NCBI GenBank assembly: GCA_036676475.1
Contig: JAKFCU010000032.1
Coordinates: 184,690-248,689, forward strand
Source: LC029 sp036676475
GTDB taxonomy: Bacteria; Bacillota; Bacilli; Aneurinibacillales; RAOX-1
DNA: 64,000 bases
Reading direction: 5' to 3'
Below the pieces are notes generated by a model that saw nothing but the letters and a program-made list of their open reading frames with translations, did not search any database and was not told the origin of the DNA. The translations under genes were made by a program, and so were the position numbers. Shown in pieces: positions 41,416 through 50,374 of the stretch; the stretch's first letter is position 1; every line of letters starts with the position of its first letter.

Positions 41416-42096
41416 TTAATCGATTCTTAACATTCGTTTTAAGGATTCTAAATAGGCATTTTTTGAGTTTTCAATATGTTTGATCGCTAATGCCTCTGCA
41501 AGTTTGCCATCTCTGTTTCGAATGGCTATAGCAATTTCGCGATGCTCCTCAAACGCCTTTTTTCTCCATTCAGGTGTATCATGTGAAACAGAAGCAAATG
41601 CGCGAATATATTCCAACTGACTTTTTAAGATCTCGTAAAGCCTCGGACTTTTTGCCGCTTGGTGGATGATCTCCCTCACTTCTAGGTGTATTTGCACATA
41701 ATTCTTATCCTTTATCGCAACTTCCAAGGCATCATCGATTTGTTCAATAATCAAATCAAGTTTTTCTTCATATTCATGATCCAATTTTTCCGCTGCTAAC
41801 CGAACCGCCAAACTTTCTAAATAAGAAAGAATCGAAAAAATTTCAATGATCTCTTCCGTGGTCATCTTCGACACAATAACCCCCTTACGGGGAATTGTTC
41901 TGACCAATCCAATGGACTCTAAACGAAATAAAGCCTCACGAATTGGTGTTCTGCTAATTTTTAATTTATCCGCCAAGTCTCGTTCTATAATTCTCTCGCC
42001 TGATTTAAAATCTCCCTTTAAGATAGCATCTTTTATATAGTCAAAAACTTTATCGCGTATAGGGACAATTTCTTGCTGGTCCCATCCATCCACCAC
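41416..42096 (-). CDS. GntR-family regulator with FCD domain
   Basis: A GTG at 42096 is 7 bases after GAGGAGG; the product is 226 aa. The N-terminal winged helix reads RDKVFDYIKDAILKGDFKSGERI and SRTPIREALFRLESIGLV; the C-terminal FCD domain (about 90-225) has His residues typical of its metal/ligand pocket (EVREIIHQAAKSPRLYEIL, EEHREIAIAIRNRDGKLA). Such regulators respond to organic or amino acids. It lies next to the liv remnant and may once have controlled it, but this is inference. Confidence 0.88.
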   Translation of the reverse strand: MVDGWDQQEIVPIRDKVFDYIKDAILKGDFKSGERIIERDLADKLKISRTPIREALFRLESIGLVRTIPRKGVIVSKMTTEEIIEIFSILSYLESLAVRLAAEKLDHEYEEKLDLIIEQIDDALEVAIKDKNYVQIHLEVREIIHQAAKSPRLYEILKSQLEYIRAFASVSHDTPEWRKKAFEEHREIAIAIRNRDGKLAEALAIKHIENSKNAYLESLKRMLRID

Positions 42097-42288
42097 TAGC
42101 AACCCTCCTCGTGGGGAGGCTGCCGCCCGCCCATTTTGTTCGTAATATTATATGCAGGAGGGGGGAAAGATGGTCATATTTATCCTTTTCCCAACAAGTA
42201 AGGAGAATAGTCGATGTACGGTCGATAAATGGACTAAAAAAAATAGAGGGAAATTAAAAAATGCCCGCAAACGCGAGCGTTTCCCCAC

Positions 42289-44619
42289 TTATCTAAAATA
42301 CATCTGCCCTATTGGCACATCGCTTTTCCCTTGCAGGTTCACGAGTCCCATAAGGACAGTAGCAGCTTGGGCTCTTGTCACCTTGCCAGCAGGGTTAAAT
42401 TTGCCGTTTGTCCCCTGCATGAGGCCAAGGCGATTAATAATGGATACGGCTCCTTTAGCCTTGATTTGGTCGGCATCGGTAAACTTCGTATCATCCGCAT
42501 CCATGAATTTGGCCAGTTTATCGTAGTTGATGATGTGAATCAGGGATACCGCGAGATCTTCGCGTGTCATCGGTTGATCCAACTCCAGCTTGCGATCCTT
42601 GCCGTCGATCCATTTGTGTTCACGGGCCCAACGTGCGGCAGAATAGTATGCGTTACCCTTCTTTACATCATCGAATAACTCCGTCGTAGTGGTCGGATCA
42701 TAATAGTTTTGGTCGAAGTAGGGATCCACAGATTTAACGATCATGTTTAGCCACTCGCCCCGGGTAATGGTTTGATCCGGGTTCACGCGACCTTCTTGGT
42801 CAGCTTTAATGATTTGGTAGCGCAGGAGCGTTTGAAGCGATACCTCTGCCCAGTGCCCCGTCACATCGGTTGGTTTTACCATATCGCCTGGCGGTTCGGC
42901 CCCTGAGGTCCACCCGGATTTCCACTTGCCATCCGCTGCATCTATGGAAAATCCGACATGGAATCCGTCCTTGAAGGTCTGTTGATAGACTAACTTCACT
43001 TTCGTATTGGCTTCTCCTTCCGAAGTCCAGCGATCCCCGAATCGTAGGAATTGAAGTTGTACCGTTGAGTCTTCTAGATAGCGTTTGGTCGCTTCCTCTT
43101 TGGAAATTTGCTGAGATAGCCCCTTGACCTTTTCTGCTAGATTCGGTGTTTGGTGCGTATACAACCGGAGTAGCTGACCCTTCGCGTTTAAGGTGACGTT
43201 GACTGTGTCCCCTTCCACTGGCTTACCATCATAGAATCGTTGGAAGCCGAATGAAATCGAGTTGTCTGGGGATGGATAGTAAGCCATGGTACTCATTTCC
43301 ATGAACTTCAGTTCCTCGGAAGCATTCGGATAGAGCTGTTGCACAAGTTCGATAGCTCTTTTCTTCGCTTCTTCCTTGTTCGGTTTTGTATCGTCATCTG
43401 AAGCAGGTGCTGGATGTCCAAAGCGGTTTTCCTCATATTCAAGAATTTGTCCCGTTTTGGCATCTACAGCGGCAAAAGTTTCGCTTTCAGGACCATAGTA
43501 TTGCTGCTTGGAATCCCGGAAAGTCAAGTTCCACACGCTTTGTTCCTGGTTGCCGCGATAGCTGCCTAGTGATTTGCTTTGGAGTGAACGGCCATCTGGG
43601 ATTTTTGCTACTTTCTGCACGATAGCCGCCGCCTCTTCGGCTGTCAGTTGTTTGCTGCTTGCATTTGACTTGAAGACGTTGGAGGACTTCGGAATATCCT
43701 GGTATGCCAAACTTCCCTTGCTAAGTAGTTCACCGTTCGGGGCCAAGAACTCTCCGGTTAGGGCATCAATGACAAGAAAATCCGACATGGCAGGTCTAAA
43801 GCCCAGGAAAATGTCGACATCACTTCCCCGGTGAATTGGTATGTATTGCAGCGTAAGGTTAACGTTTTCTTTGTATTTCTTCAAGGCATCTTCCAAGGTA
43901 ACCTTAGGTGCAGCAGAAGGATAGTCCGTGGTGGAGGCCTGGCGGTGGAATTCTATTATGTTTCCGTTGCCGTCTACCGTTATGTAGAGCGATTCCTCGG
44001 GTACTGGGATGCCTTGAACGGTCCGCTCAAAGTTAAACGAATGGCGAACAGGGCCAAACAACGGTTGATTGGCAAAGTAGGGAATCGGCTTTTCCTTTAG
44101 GTTGTCAGTTGAAAGTGATGGGGCTGCTTTGGCGATGAAGACTTTGGCCTTATTCAGCGCTTCTTCTCTTGATACTTTAGGTGGATAGTACGCCTCGTTA
44201 TCTTCTTCCATTGGGAAACCGATATTGGTGGAAATGATGTCCCCCGTCATGGCATCAACCCTGCTGTTAAAGCCATATCCGGAGTTGCCTAGCTGATAAT
44301 TCCATTGGATGTTCCACACCATTTGGTTGGCAGGTGGTGGGTACACGTGGCTGTCGCCTAACTCCACATCCTGTACTTGTGCATCCTTTAGCAGCGGGAA
44401 GAGTTGGCGGACTTTTTCTACTGCTTGGTCTTTAGAAAATTTGACATTTTCAGGGTTGGGTGTTTTGATTTCTTCTGCCTGAACAGGCTGACCTGGAGCC
44501 GAGATTACTACCGTTTTACTAGATTCTGCCCCTACCAAGACTGTAGGCGTAAGCATGGCAAGGCTTAGCACGGGGATAACCACATATCTCCCTTTGATAA
44601 TACGCATCTTCTTTTTCAA
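42289..44619 (-). CDS. Secreted YcdB/YcdC-repeat protein with three C-terminal SLH domains
   Basis: A TTG start lies 8 bases after AAGGAG. The 776-aa product has a signal peptide (VVIPVLSLAMLTPTVLVGAESS), four PepSY/YcdB-type repeats (about 45-560; each around a core of EAxxxAxxxV..L YP/FP and DAxTGxI/ F) and three SLH domains (about 585-635, 650-710, 715-765; TITRGEWLNMIV, PMTREDLAVSLI, KVTRAQAATVLM). SLH domains bind pyruvylated wall polymer, so the protein is displayed on the cell surface. The YcdB part may be peptidase-inhibitor-like; function unknown. Confidence 0.85.
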   Translation of the reverse strand: MKKKMRIIKGRYVVIPVLSLAMLTPTVLVGAESSKTVVISAPGQPVQAEEIKTPNPENVKFSKDQAVEKVRQLFPLLKDAQVQDVELGDSHVYPPPANQMVWNIQWNYQLGNSGYGFNSRVDAMTGDIISTNIGFPMEEDNEAYYPPKVSREEALNKAKVFIAKAAPSLSTDNLKEKPIPYFANQPLFGPVRHSFNFERTVQGIPVPEESLYITVDGNGNIIEFHRQASTTDYPSAAPKVTLEDALKKYKENVNLTLQYIPIHRGSDVDIFLGFRPAMSDFLVIDALTGEFLAPNGELLSKGSLAYQDIPKSSNVFKSNASSKQLTAEEAAAIVQKVAKIPDGRSLQSKSLGSYRGNQEQSVWNLTFRDSKQQYYGPESETFAAVDAKTGQILEYEENRFGHPAPASDDDTKPNKEEAKKRAIELVQQLYPNASEELKFMEMSTMAYYPSPDNSISFGFQRFYDGKPVEGDTVNVTLNAKGQLLRLYTHQTPNLAEKVKGLSQQISKEEATKRYLEDSTVQLQFLRFGDRWTSEGEANTKVKLVYQQTFKDGFHVGFSIDAADGKWKSGWTSGAEPPGDMVKPTDVTGHWAEVSLQTLLRYQIIKADQEGRVNPDQTITRGEWLNMIVKSVDPYFDQNYYDPTTTTELFDDVKKGNAYYSAARWAREHKWIDGKDRKLELDQPMTREDLAVSLIHIINYDKLAKFMDADDTKFTDADQIKAKGAVSIINRLGLMQGTNGKFNPAGKVTRAQAATVLMGLVNLQGKSDVPIGQMYFR

Positions 44620-44760
44620 TACCTCATCTCCTTCTTTAGGTTTTACCTTAAGTTAATACGTGTATAAATTGGAAAATGTTTCATATAAATATAGAATTAG
44701 TTCAAATTTCCTATTTATTTGACGGACAAAGATAAGGTTTGCCTCCGAATAAACCAATAA

Positions 44761-44794
44761 ATAAAGAGGCTAGTCCGATCGGACAGCCCCTCAA
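44761..44794 (-). terminator. Terminator of fabL
   Basis: GAGG-CTAGTCCGATC and GGACAG-CCCCTC form an imperfect stem just past the fabL stop, with an A/T-rich side to the left. Confidence 0.6.
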
Positions 44795-44799
44795 TGTGC

Positions 44800-45555
44800 T
44801 TAATTTAGTAAGGTAATTCCTCCATCAACAATGATCGTTTGACCACGAATCATGCTAGACTCATCAGTTAATAGGAACATCACCGCATTGGCTAAATCCT
44901 TAGGCTCAACGACTCGGCCTGCCGGCGTTCTGGTTCTGGCTCCTTCTAGTATTTCATCTCTGTTCGGGAAGTGCTTTAAAGCATCCGTATCTACAGGACC
45001 ACCCGAGACTGCATTCACGACAATATTTTTCGGGGCTAATTCTACCGCCAAATAACGTGTTAATGCTTCTAATGCGGCTTTTGAAACACCAACCGTGGTA
45101 TAGTTGTCTATCACTCGAATCGAACCGATGCTAGAAAGACTGACGATTCTCCCTCCGCCATTCTTCTCCATCAACTTAGCAGCTTCTTGAGCACAGAACA
45201 AAAGTGCTTTGCTATTAATATTCATGGTCCAGTCCCAGTGCGATTCCTCCAACTCCATGAGAGGGCGTAGGACACCAGATGCTGCGTTGCTTACCAAGAA
45301 ATCAAGACGGCCAAATACCTGGTCAATTTCTTGAAACATCTCTTTAATTTTATCGGTATCCCCAACATTAGCTTTTATGAGATATACCTTTACTCCCTTA
45401 GCTTCCAGCTCTGCTGCTGCCTCTGCCGCAGCAGAACGATTACGTAAATAATTTATGATTAAATGGCACCCTTGATCAGCTAACTGATGGGCGATTACTC
45501 TGCCAATTCCCCGGGTTCCTCCCGTAATTAGGGCTACTTTCCCTTTAAAAAACAT
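44800..45555 (-). CDS. fabL: Enoyl-[acyl-carrier-protein] reductase (NADPH) FabL
   Basis: ATG at 45555 is preceded by AAAGGAG; a TTG one codon earlier is also possible. The 251-aa SDR protein has the NADPH loop GGTRGIGRV and SLSSIGS, and the catalytic Tyr/Lys in YTTVGVSKAALEALTRYLAVELA. The latter resembles the B. subtilis FabL signature. It reduces trans-2-enoyl-ACP in fatty acid elongation and is triclosan-tolerant in Bacillus. In B. subtilis fabL also lies near mutY and ygaB-D. Confidence 0.88.
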   Translation of the reverse strand: MFFKGKVALITGGTRGIGRVIAHQLADQGCHLIINYLRNRSAAAEAAAELEAKGVKVYLIKANVGDTDKIKEMFQEIDQVFGRLDFLVSNAASGVLRPLMELEESHWDWTMNINSKALLFCAQEAAKLMEKNGGGRIVSLSSIGSIRVIDNYTTVGVSKAALEALTRYLAVELAPKNIVVNAVSGGPVDTDALKHFPNRDEILEGARTRTPAGRVVEPKDLANAVMFLLTDESSMIRGQTIIVDGGITLLN

Positions 45556-45734
45556 CAAGTCATTCTCCTTTAACTATTAATATCAAGATATCATGACCAG
45601 GTACTAAATTGATTATATCATAAATTTTGGTTATATCCTGTATGAAATTTCGCCAATCACATCATCCTAAGATAGGATTCATGAGGAACATGTCTTCATA
45701 CCTAATCCATAATTATGACAGAAAGGCGGATTTC

Positions 45735-45929
45735 ATGAATACAGATCGGAAAATGTCAGAACTAGAAGATACCCCTGTAACTGAATGGACACTAAACGAG
45801 CTAGCTTTTCATCATGATACCATGTCACAGATGGCTGGTTTTTTAAATTCAGAAGGTGTGAGCTTTCATCATTCGGTTATTAATGAAATTGAACGGCGTG
45901 GAGGGTTGAAGGGACTACAAAACTCCTAA
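45735..45929 (+). CDS. 64-aa hypothetical protein
   Basis: ATG at 45735 has AAAGGCGG 6 bases upstream; an earlier in-frame start lacks one. The product (MNTDRKMSELEDTPVTEWTL..., FHHSVINEIERRGG) is acidic at the start and has two His pairs. No domain recognised. It sits divergently from fabL and upstream of sodA with a 110-base gap. Confidence 0.6.
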   Translation: MNTDRKMSELEDTPVTEWTLNELAFHHDTMSQMAGFLNSEGVSFHHSVINEIERRGGLKGLQNS

Positions 45930-46040
45930 TACTCACATTAAAACTATTAACACCAAATTTATGATACTTTTTAGTTGATTTAGTTTCCAAATTTCTCTAT
46001 AATAAAATTTGGAAACAATATATATCGAGGAGGAATTGAA

Positions 46041-46655
46041 ATGCCTAAGTACGAATTGCCTGCACTACCTTATGCTGCAAATGCCCTTGAACCTCATATC
46101 GACGAAGAAACCATGAATATCCACCATAGTCGTCACCACGCAGCCTATATCAACAACGTAAATGCTGCTTTGGAAGGTCATGACGATTTATCCAGCAAGA
46201 GTATTGAAGATTTGATCTCTAACATGGATGCTATTCCAGAAAACATCCGTACTGCTGTTCGCAACAATGGCGGCGGACACGCTAACCACAGCCTATTCTG
46301 GCAAGTTCTTAGCCCAAATGGCGGTGGAGCTCCATCTGGTGAATTAGCAGATGCGATCAACAGCACTTTCGGTAGCCTTGATAAGTTTAAAGAAGATTTC
46401 GCTAAGGCTGGCGCTACCCGTTTTGGTTCAGGTTGGGCTTGGCTAGTTGTCGATAACGGAAACCTTGCTGTAACTAGCACACCAAATCAAGACAGCCCAT
46501 TAATGGAAGGAAAGACTCCAATCCTAGGCCTTGATGTTTGGGAGCATGCCTACTACTTAAAGTATCAAAACAAGCGCCCTGACTACATCTCCGCTTTCTG
46601 GAACGTAGTGAACTGGGATGAAGTAAGTAAGCGTTACGCTGCTGCTCGCGGATAA
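46041..46655 (+). CDS. sodA: Superoxide dismutase, Mn type
   Basis: The 204-aa enzyme has all four metal ligands: His in NIHHSRHHAAYINN, His in GGHANHSLFW, Asp and His in LGLDVWEHAYYLKYQNKR. GGGAHANHS-like and GSGWAWLV motifs with the Gln in PNQDSPL fit the Mn/Fe family; Mn is likely in Bacilli. It converts superoxide to H2O2 and O2 in the cytosol or spore. GGAGGAATTG precedes the ATG. A hairpin (AACCTCTTTGAC/GTCAAAGAGGTT, 46690-46722) without a clear U tract follows. Confidence 0.96.
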   Translation: MPKYELPALPYAANALEPHIDEETMNIHHSRHHAAYINNVNAALEGHDDLSSKSIEDLISNMDAIPENIRTAVRNNGGGHANHSLFWQVLSPNGGGAPSGELADAINSTFGSLDKFKEDFAKAGATRFGSGWAWLVVDNGNLAVTSTPNQDSPLMEGKTPILGLDVWEHAYYLKYQNKRPDYISAFWNVVNWDEVSKRYAAARG

Positions 46656-46733
46656 AGGAAACTTGGCTGGCCAGGCCTTTGGCGCAGACAACCTCTTTGA
46701 CTTGAATTTGGGTCAAAGAGGTTAAGCGTCAGC

Positions 46734-47051
46734 CTAGTTGCACTTATGCAGGGAAAGAATCCTGAAAAAATTTATTAAATTCTGACTCGCTAACAATAAA
46801 AGGGATGTTCCATTGATATGGGAAACATCCCTCTTTTCATGACGGACACTTGCAGTAGCATTCACTCCAATAAATCTTTGATGTTCATCAACTAATTTAT
46901 CGAGAACTTCAAAAATATGTAGGGTGAGGACTGCCTTATCTTGATGGTCTTTTGGAAGCCAACCCGCTTCATGTAATGCACCAGCAACACTAGAACCATC
47001 ACGTCCCATTCCGATAATGGCAAATTGACATAACTGTGGCTCCTTATCCAA
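46734..47051 (-). pseudogene. Truncated, degenerate ktrA (K+ channel RCK subunit)
   Basis: ATG at 47051 overlaps the ktrB stop by 8 bases. The frame starts QFAIIGMGRDGSSVAGALHEAG, the GxGxxG NAD/ATP-binding loop of KtrA, then loses similarity for about 20 residues and recovers a KtrA-like patch EVLDKLVDEHQRFIGVNATA. It ends at 105 aa against about 220 for KtrA, and its last third runs through a terminator hairpin (46797-46837). The RCK-C domain is absent. This is a deletion derivative rather than a working subunit. Confidence 0.7.
46797..46837 (-). terminator. Terminator of the ktrB-ktrA' transcript
   Basis: AAAAGGGATGTTCC and GGAAACATCCCTCTTTT form a long stem with A/T flanks, lying inside the nominal end of the ktrA remnant. 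Confidence 0.7.
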
Positions 47052-48390
47052 TCAATATTTTTTCTTCTGAATATTTCACCTTACTTTCTCTTCTATTAAT
47101 CATTAGCGCGAATGCCATCGTTAAAGGTCCAAGCCTTCCAATGAACATCATGATGGTGATCAATATTCTTCCTAAAGGAGAGAGATCAGCTGTTAACCCT
47201 GCAGATAAACCTACCGTTCCAAAAGCAGATATGGTTTCAAACAGAATCATCCTCATGTCTGCTTGTTCCGTAAATGTAAGGAAAAAGAAAATCATAAAAA
47301 TAAAGAGAATCCCACTGATACCGATTGAAAGAGCCTTATTGACCTGCTCCGAAGGAATTCTTCTTCTAAATAGATTAACAGTCCCCTTATTCGTGAGAAC
47401 ACTCCAAAGAGCCAATAGAATAAGCGCAAAAGTGGTTACTTTAATTCCTCCACCGGTGGAGGCAGACGAAGCACCAATAAACATAAGCCCCATGATCAGT
47501 ACATGGGATGGAAGGGTCATCTGAGTAATATCAATTGTATTAAATCCCGCTGTTCGAGGCACAACCCCTTGAAAATAAGATGCCCATAACTTATCAGCTA
47601 CACCTAAATCACCTATGGTCGCAGGATTATGATACTCTGCAACTAGTATAACCAAAGTAGCTATGGCATTGATTATAAAGGAAATGATTAAAGCAATCTT
47701 TGAATGAAGGGATAATTTACGAAAAGATCGTTTTTCCCATAGATCCAATATCACCGTGAATCCAATTCCTCCAGCCATAAAAAGAAAGGTGATAGCCAAA
47801 TTCACAGTCGGATCCCCCACCCATTTACTGAGGCTGTCTGGTTCTAAACCAAAACCAGCATTATTAAATGCTGAAATAGAATGGAATATTCCGTAATACA
47901 CCGCTCTACCCCACGGCATCTCAAAGGACCAACGTATCGCTAATACCAGAGCTCCCAGACTTTCAATGATGAGGGTAATCGCGATGATCCGTATAACAAG
48001 CTTCACGACTCCCTGAAGAGAAAATTGATTTAAAGAATTTTGTAAAAGCAATCTTTCTTTTAAGCCAATTCTCTTCCCTAAAATGATAAACATAAATACA
48101 CCGGTGGTCATAAAACCCCAACCACCGATCTGGATTAATAAAAGAAGAACAATTTGACCGAATAAAGTAAACGTTGTTCCTGTATCCACCACGGCCAATC
48201 CAGTCACACATACCGCAGAAGTCGCCTCAAACAAAGCATCAATGAAATGAAGGCCACGCCCCTCTTCTACTGTAGAAATAGGTAACATCAACAGGAATGT
48301 CCCCAGTAAAATGAGAATGGCGAATCCTAATACAAGGATTCTTGCGGGGTGCAGCTCAATAATGGGACGTATTTTTCTTAGTAAATCCAC
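47044..48390 (-). CDS. ktrB: KtrB/Trk-type potassium transporter membrane subunit
   Basis: A GTG at 48390 is 10 bases after GAGGAG. The 448-aa protein has four pore repeats with selectivity filters TSAVCVTGLAVVDTG, NNAGFGLEPDS, VPRTAGFNTID and FGTVGLSAGLT; the glycines that bind K+ are all kept. It normally works with an RCK subunit (KtrA or KtrC); the adjacent ktrA is broken, so it must use a partner encoded elsewhere or be unregulated. No c-di-AMP (ydaO) leader was seen upstream. Confidence 0.92.
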   Translation of the reverse strand: MDLLRKIRPIIELHPARILVLGFAILILLGTFLLMLPISTVEEGRGLHFIDALFEATSAVCVTGLAVVDTGTTFTLFGQIVLLLLIQIGGWGFMTTGVFMFIILGKRIGLKERLLLQNSLNQFSLQGVVKLVIRIIAITLIIESLGALVLAIRWSFEMPWGRAVYYGIFHSISAFNNAGFGLEPDSLSKWVGDPTVNLAITFLFMAGGIGFTVILDLWEKRSFRKLSLHSKIALIISFIINAIATLVILVAEYHNPATIGDLGVADKLWASYFQGVVPRTAGFNTIDITQMTLPSHVLIMGLMFIGASSASTGGGIKVTTFALILLALWSVLTNKGTVNLFRRRIPSEQVNKALSIGISGILFIFMIFFFLTFTEQADMRMILFETISAFGTVGLSAGLTADLSPLGRILITIMMFIGRLGPLTMAFALMINRRESKVKYSEEKILIG

Positions 48391-48570
48391 GATTCGATCT
48401 CTCCTCAAACATTGATATATACTTCGATTAAATATTCATTATTTTAAACGAAAGAGGTATACTTGTGTAACATCTTTATATAATATCATTCCCCGAAAAT
48501 TAAAAACCTCCTTAAGCTGATCAAAATTGAAGTAATTTCTTGGAGTGCGTTTTCACTGCCAATAGGCACT

Positions 48571-48599
48571 AAAAAAGCCCCACTCATTGTGAGGCTTTA
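48571..48599 (-). terminator. Terminator of mutY
   Basis: AAGCC-cCAC and GTGa-GGCTT pair around ATTCT-like loop; the A run on the left gives the U tract for minus-strand RNA, 70 bases past the mutY stop. Confidence 0.7.
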
Positions 48600-48666
48600 T
48601 TAATCTTTATTTAATCCGCCAGAAAATTCGAGTATAGTACAGCCTAATCATGATCTGTTCCCCCTT

Positions 48667-49731
48667 TTATAGATCTATCAACAATGTTTCTCTAATTCTA
48701 CCTATGATCTTCTGATAGGATACAGGAAAGGCAAGTTTATCCATTTCCCTCCAACTGATCCATTCTCCAGGTATGGATATCTTTTCGTTTAGCGGTTGAA
48801 CGTAATAAACGGACATGTTCCATTGCAAATGAGAGAAAGTATGCTGATGATCAAATAAAGGGGATAAATCCTTCGGTCTAATACCATAAAATTCATGCAA
48901 ATGTTTCTCCAGTTCCCGACTATCCCCCTCAATATTAGGAAGTTCCCATAGTCCTGCGAGAAGCCCTTGTTCCGGCCTCTTGCGTATCAAGAAACGCCCA
49001 TACTGCTCCACGAAGGCAGCACAAATCTGCACCGGCTTTGGAGGTTTTGCCTTTCCTTTTATGGGCAATTGTTCTTCTGCCCCATTTGTCCTCGCCCGGC
49101 AATGGGTTGAAACAGGGCAGTTCCTACACTTGGGAGATTTCGGGGTACAGATCAAAGCGCCCAACTCCATTAAGGCCTGATTAAAATAAGAGGGATTATG
49201 CTTAGCGATAAGTTCCCGTATCACCTGCTCAAATTGCTTTCGTGTTTTCACCTTTTGAATATCTTGTTCGATCTGCAGCAGCCTGGAAAGCACGCGCATC
49301 ACATTCCCATCGACGGCGGGTTCAGGCTTGCCATAAGCAATACTTAAAATGGCTCCTGCTGTATAAGGTCCAATTCCCTTTATTTTTCTAATCTCCTCCG
49401 GTGTATCCGGTACCTGTCCTCCATAACTAACTCGTACCTCCCGCACCCCGGCATGGAGATTGCGAGCCCGAGAATAATAGCCAAGCCCTTCCCACAGCTT
49501 TATCACATCATCCTCAGGTGCATCTGAAAGGGTCTCTAGGGTAGGGAATTTCTCCATAAATCTTTCAAAATAAGGTATGACTGTATCCACTCTAGTTTGC
49601 TGCAGCATAATCTCAGATACCCAAATTTTATATGGATCCCGGTCACGGCGCCAAGGTAAATCCCGCAAATTTCTTTCAAACCAATAAAGCAGCTGTTCCT
49701 GAAACTCTTTGATGTTAAAATCTTTAAGCAT
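48667..49731 (-). CDS. mutY: A/G-specific adenine DNA glycosylase MutY
   Basis: The 354-aa enzyme removes A mispaired with 8-oxoG or G. It shows the catalytic Glu region SEIMLQQTRVDTVIPYFERF, the helix-hairpin-helix KIKGIGPYTAGAILSIAYGKPEPAVDGNV with the active-site Asp, and the 4Fe-4S loop CTPKSPKCRNCPVSTHC. A C-terminal Nudix-like domain (about 235-350) recognises 8-oxoG. AAGGAG precedes the ATG. Confidence 0.95.
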   Translation of the reverse strand: MLKDFNIKEFQEQLLYWFERNLRDLPWRRDRDPYKIWVSEIMLQQTRVDTVIPYFERFMEKFPTLETLSDAPEDDVIKLWEGLGYYSRARNLHAGVREVRVSYGGQVPDTPEEIRKIKGIGPYTAGAILSIAYGKPEPAVDGNVMRVLSRLLQIEQDIQKVKTRKQFEQVIRELIAKHNPSYFNQALMELGALICTPKSPKCRNCPVSTHCRARTNGAEEQLPIKGKAKPPKPVQICAAFVEQYGRFLIRKRPEQGLLAGLWELPNIEGDSRELEKHLHEFYGIRPKDLSPLFDHQHTFSHLQWNMSVYYVQPLNEKISIPGEWISWREMDKLAFPVSYQKIIGRIRETLLIDL

Positions 49732-49785
49732 AATCAGTCTCCTTAAACACCCACATATAATGGTTCATATTATCCTAAATATGAT

Positions 49786-49826
49786 AAAAAGTGACACCTC
49801 TTCATAAGGAAAGAAGCATCACTTTT
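49786..49826 (-). terminator. Terminator of the 58-aa membrane gene
   Basis: AAAAAGTGAcACC faces GCATCACTTTT in a stem with inner CTTC/GAAG pairing; lies just past the stop at 49837. Confidence 0.65.
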
Positions 49827-49836
49827 ATGACTCTAG

Positions 49837-50013
49837 CTATGGACCTTTTTTAGAGCGCCACTTACTAATGAGATTATCGGCCAGCAGTCCAATCCCAGCT
49901 CCGTAAAATGGGGCAGCCGCACGTGTTCCAATACTCAATTCTTTAAACAGTATCGTAAATAGGACACCCAGAATGAATCCCATCATCGTATATCTTAGTC
50001 TGTTTTTCCCCAT
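49837..50013 (-). CDS. 58-aa small membrane protein
   Basis: ATG at 50013 follows AAAGGATG. The product (MGKNRLRYTMMGFILGVLFT..., PFYGAGIGLLADNLISKWRS) has two hydrophobic segments (about 10-25 and 33-48) and basic ends. Not recognised. A terminator follows and a dispersed repeat lies 18 bases upstream. Confidence 0.65.
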   Translation of the reverse strand: MGKNRLRYTMMGFILGVLFTILFKELSIGTRAAAPFYGAGIGLLADNLISKWRSKKGP

Positions 50014-50031
50014 GGAAACATCCTTTATTTC

Positions 50032-50079
50032 ACTTATTAGAAAGTATTATACGCATAATGCTGCGCCAGTAGCTTTCTT
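50032..50079 (-). repeat. TAAGAAAGC dispersed repeat, copy H
   Basis: Complete 48-bp copy in minus orientation. Its leading TAA (50080-50078) is the stop codon of the YneF-like gene. Confidence 0.9.
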
Positions 50080-50302
50080 AAAGCTTAAAATTTTTATTTT
50101 TATGCATACTTTTCATTGCTTTTGTCGCTTGGGACAACTGCTTTTGATTTAGATTCATCCCCATGTTTTTGGCCATAGCCTGCAGCTGCTTTTCGTCCAT
50201 TTGCATGTTTAGCATTTGACTTTTCAAATAGTAGACTCCTCCAAAGAAGCCTCCTGCCAATCCGATAATCAAGGTAAGAATGGGAATGATATAACTCCAC
50301 AT
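50078..50302 (-). CDS. YneF-like membrane protein (UPF0154)
   Basis: The 74-aa product has one N-terminal membrane helix (IIPILTLIIGLAGGFFGGVYYL) and a cytosolic part with repeated MxxQ(M/K)xQ motifs (MQMDEKQLQAMAKNMGMNLNQKQL split as NMQMDEKQLQ and NMGMNLNQKQLSQATKAMKSM). The latter resembles the MMMMQMGQKPSQKKINQMMKAM block of YneF. Function unknown. Its stop codon is formed by the dispersed repeat, and the preceding residues NKNFKL are family-atypical, consistent with the repeat having replaced the original end. Confidence 0.75.
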   Translation of the reverse strand: MWSYIIPILTLIIGLAGGFFGGVYYLKSQMLNMQMDEKQLQAMAKNMGMNLNQKQLSQATKAMKSMHKNKNFKL

Positions 50303-50374
50303 GTCAGCTCGACCCTTTCTAAAATAAGATACAACTTTATACTTTTCCTATTCTAACATAAGATCTTAGGAGGA

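Noticed and set aside
42152..42526. 124-codon plus-strand frame
   Set aside because: More than half lies antisense to the SLH protein gene, with low-complexity Lys/Arg start; no domain.
48390..48560. c-di-AMP (ydaO) riboswitch upstream of ktrB
   Set aside because: The conserved core sequences of the ydaO aptamer are not present.
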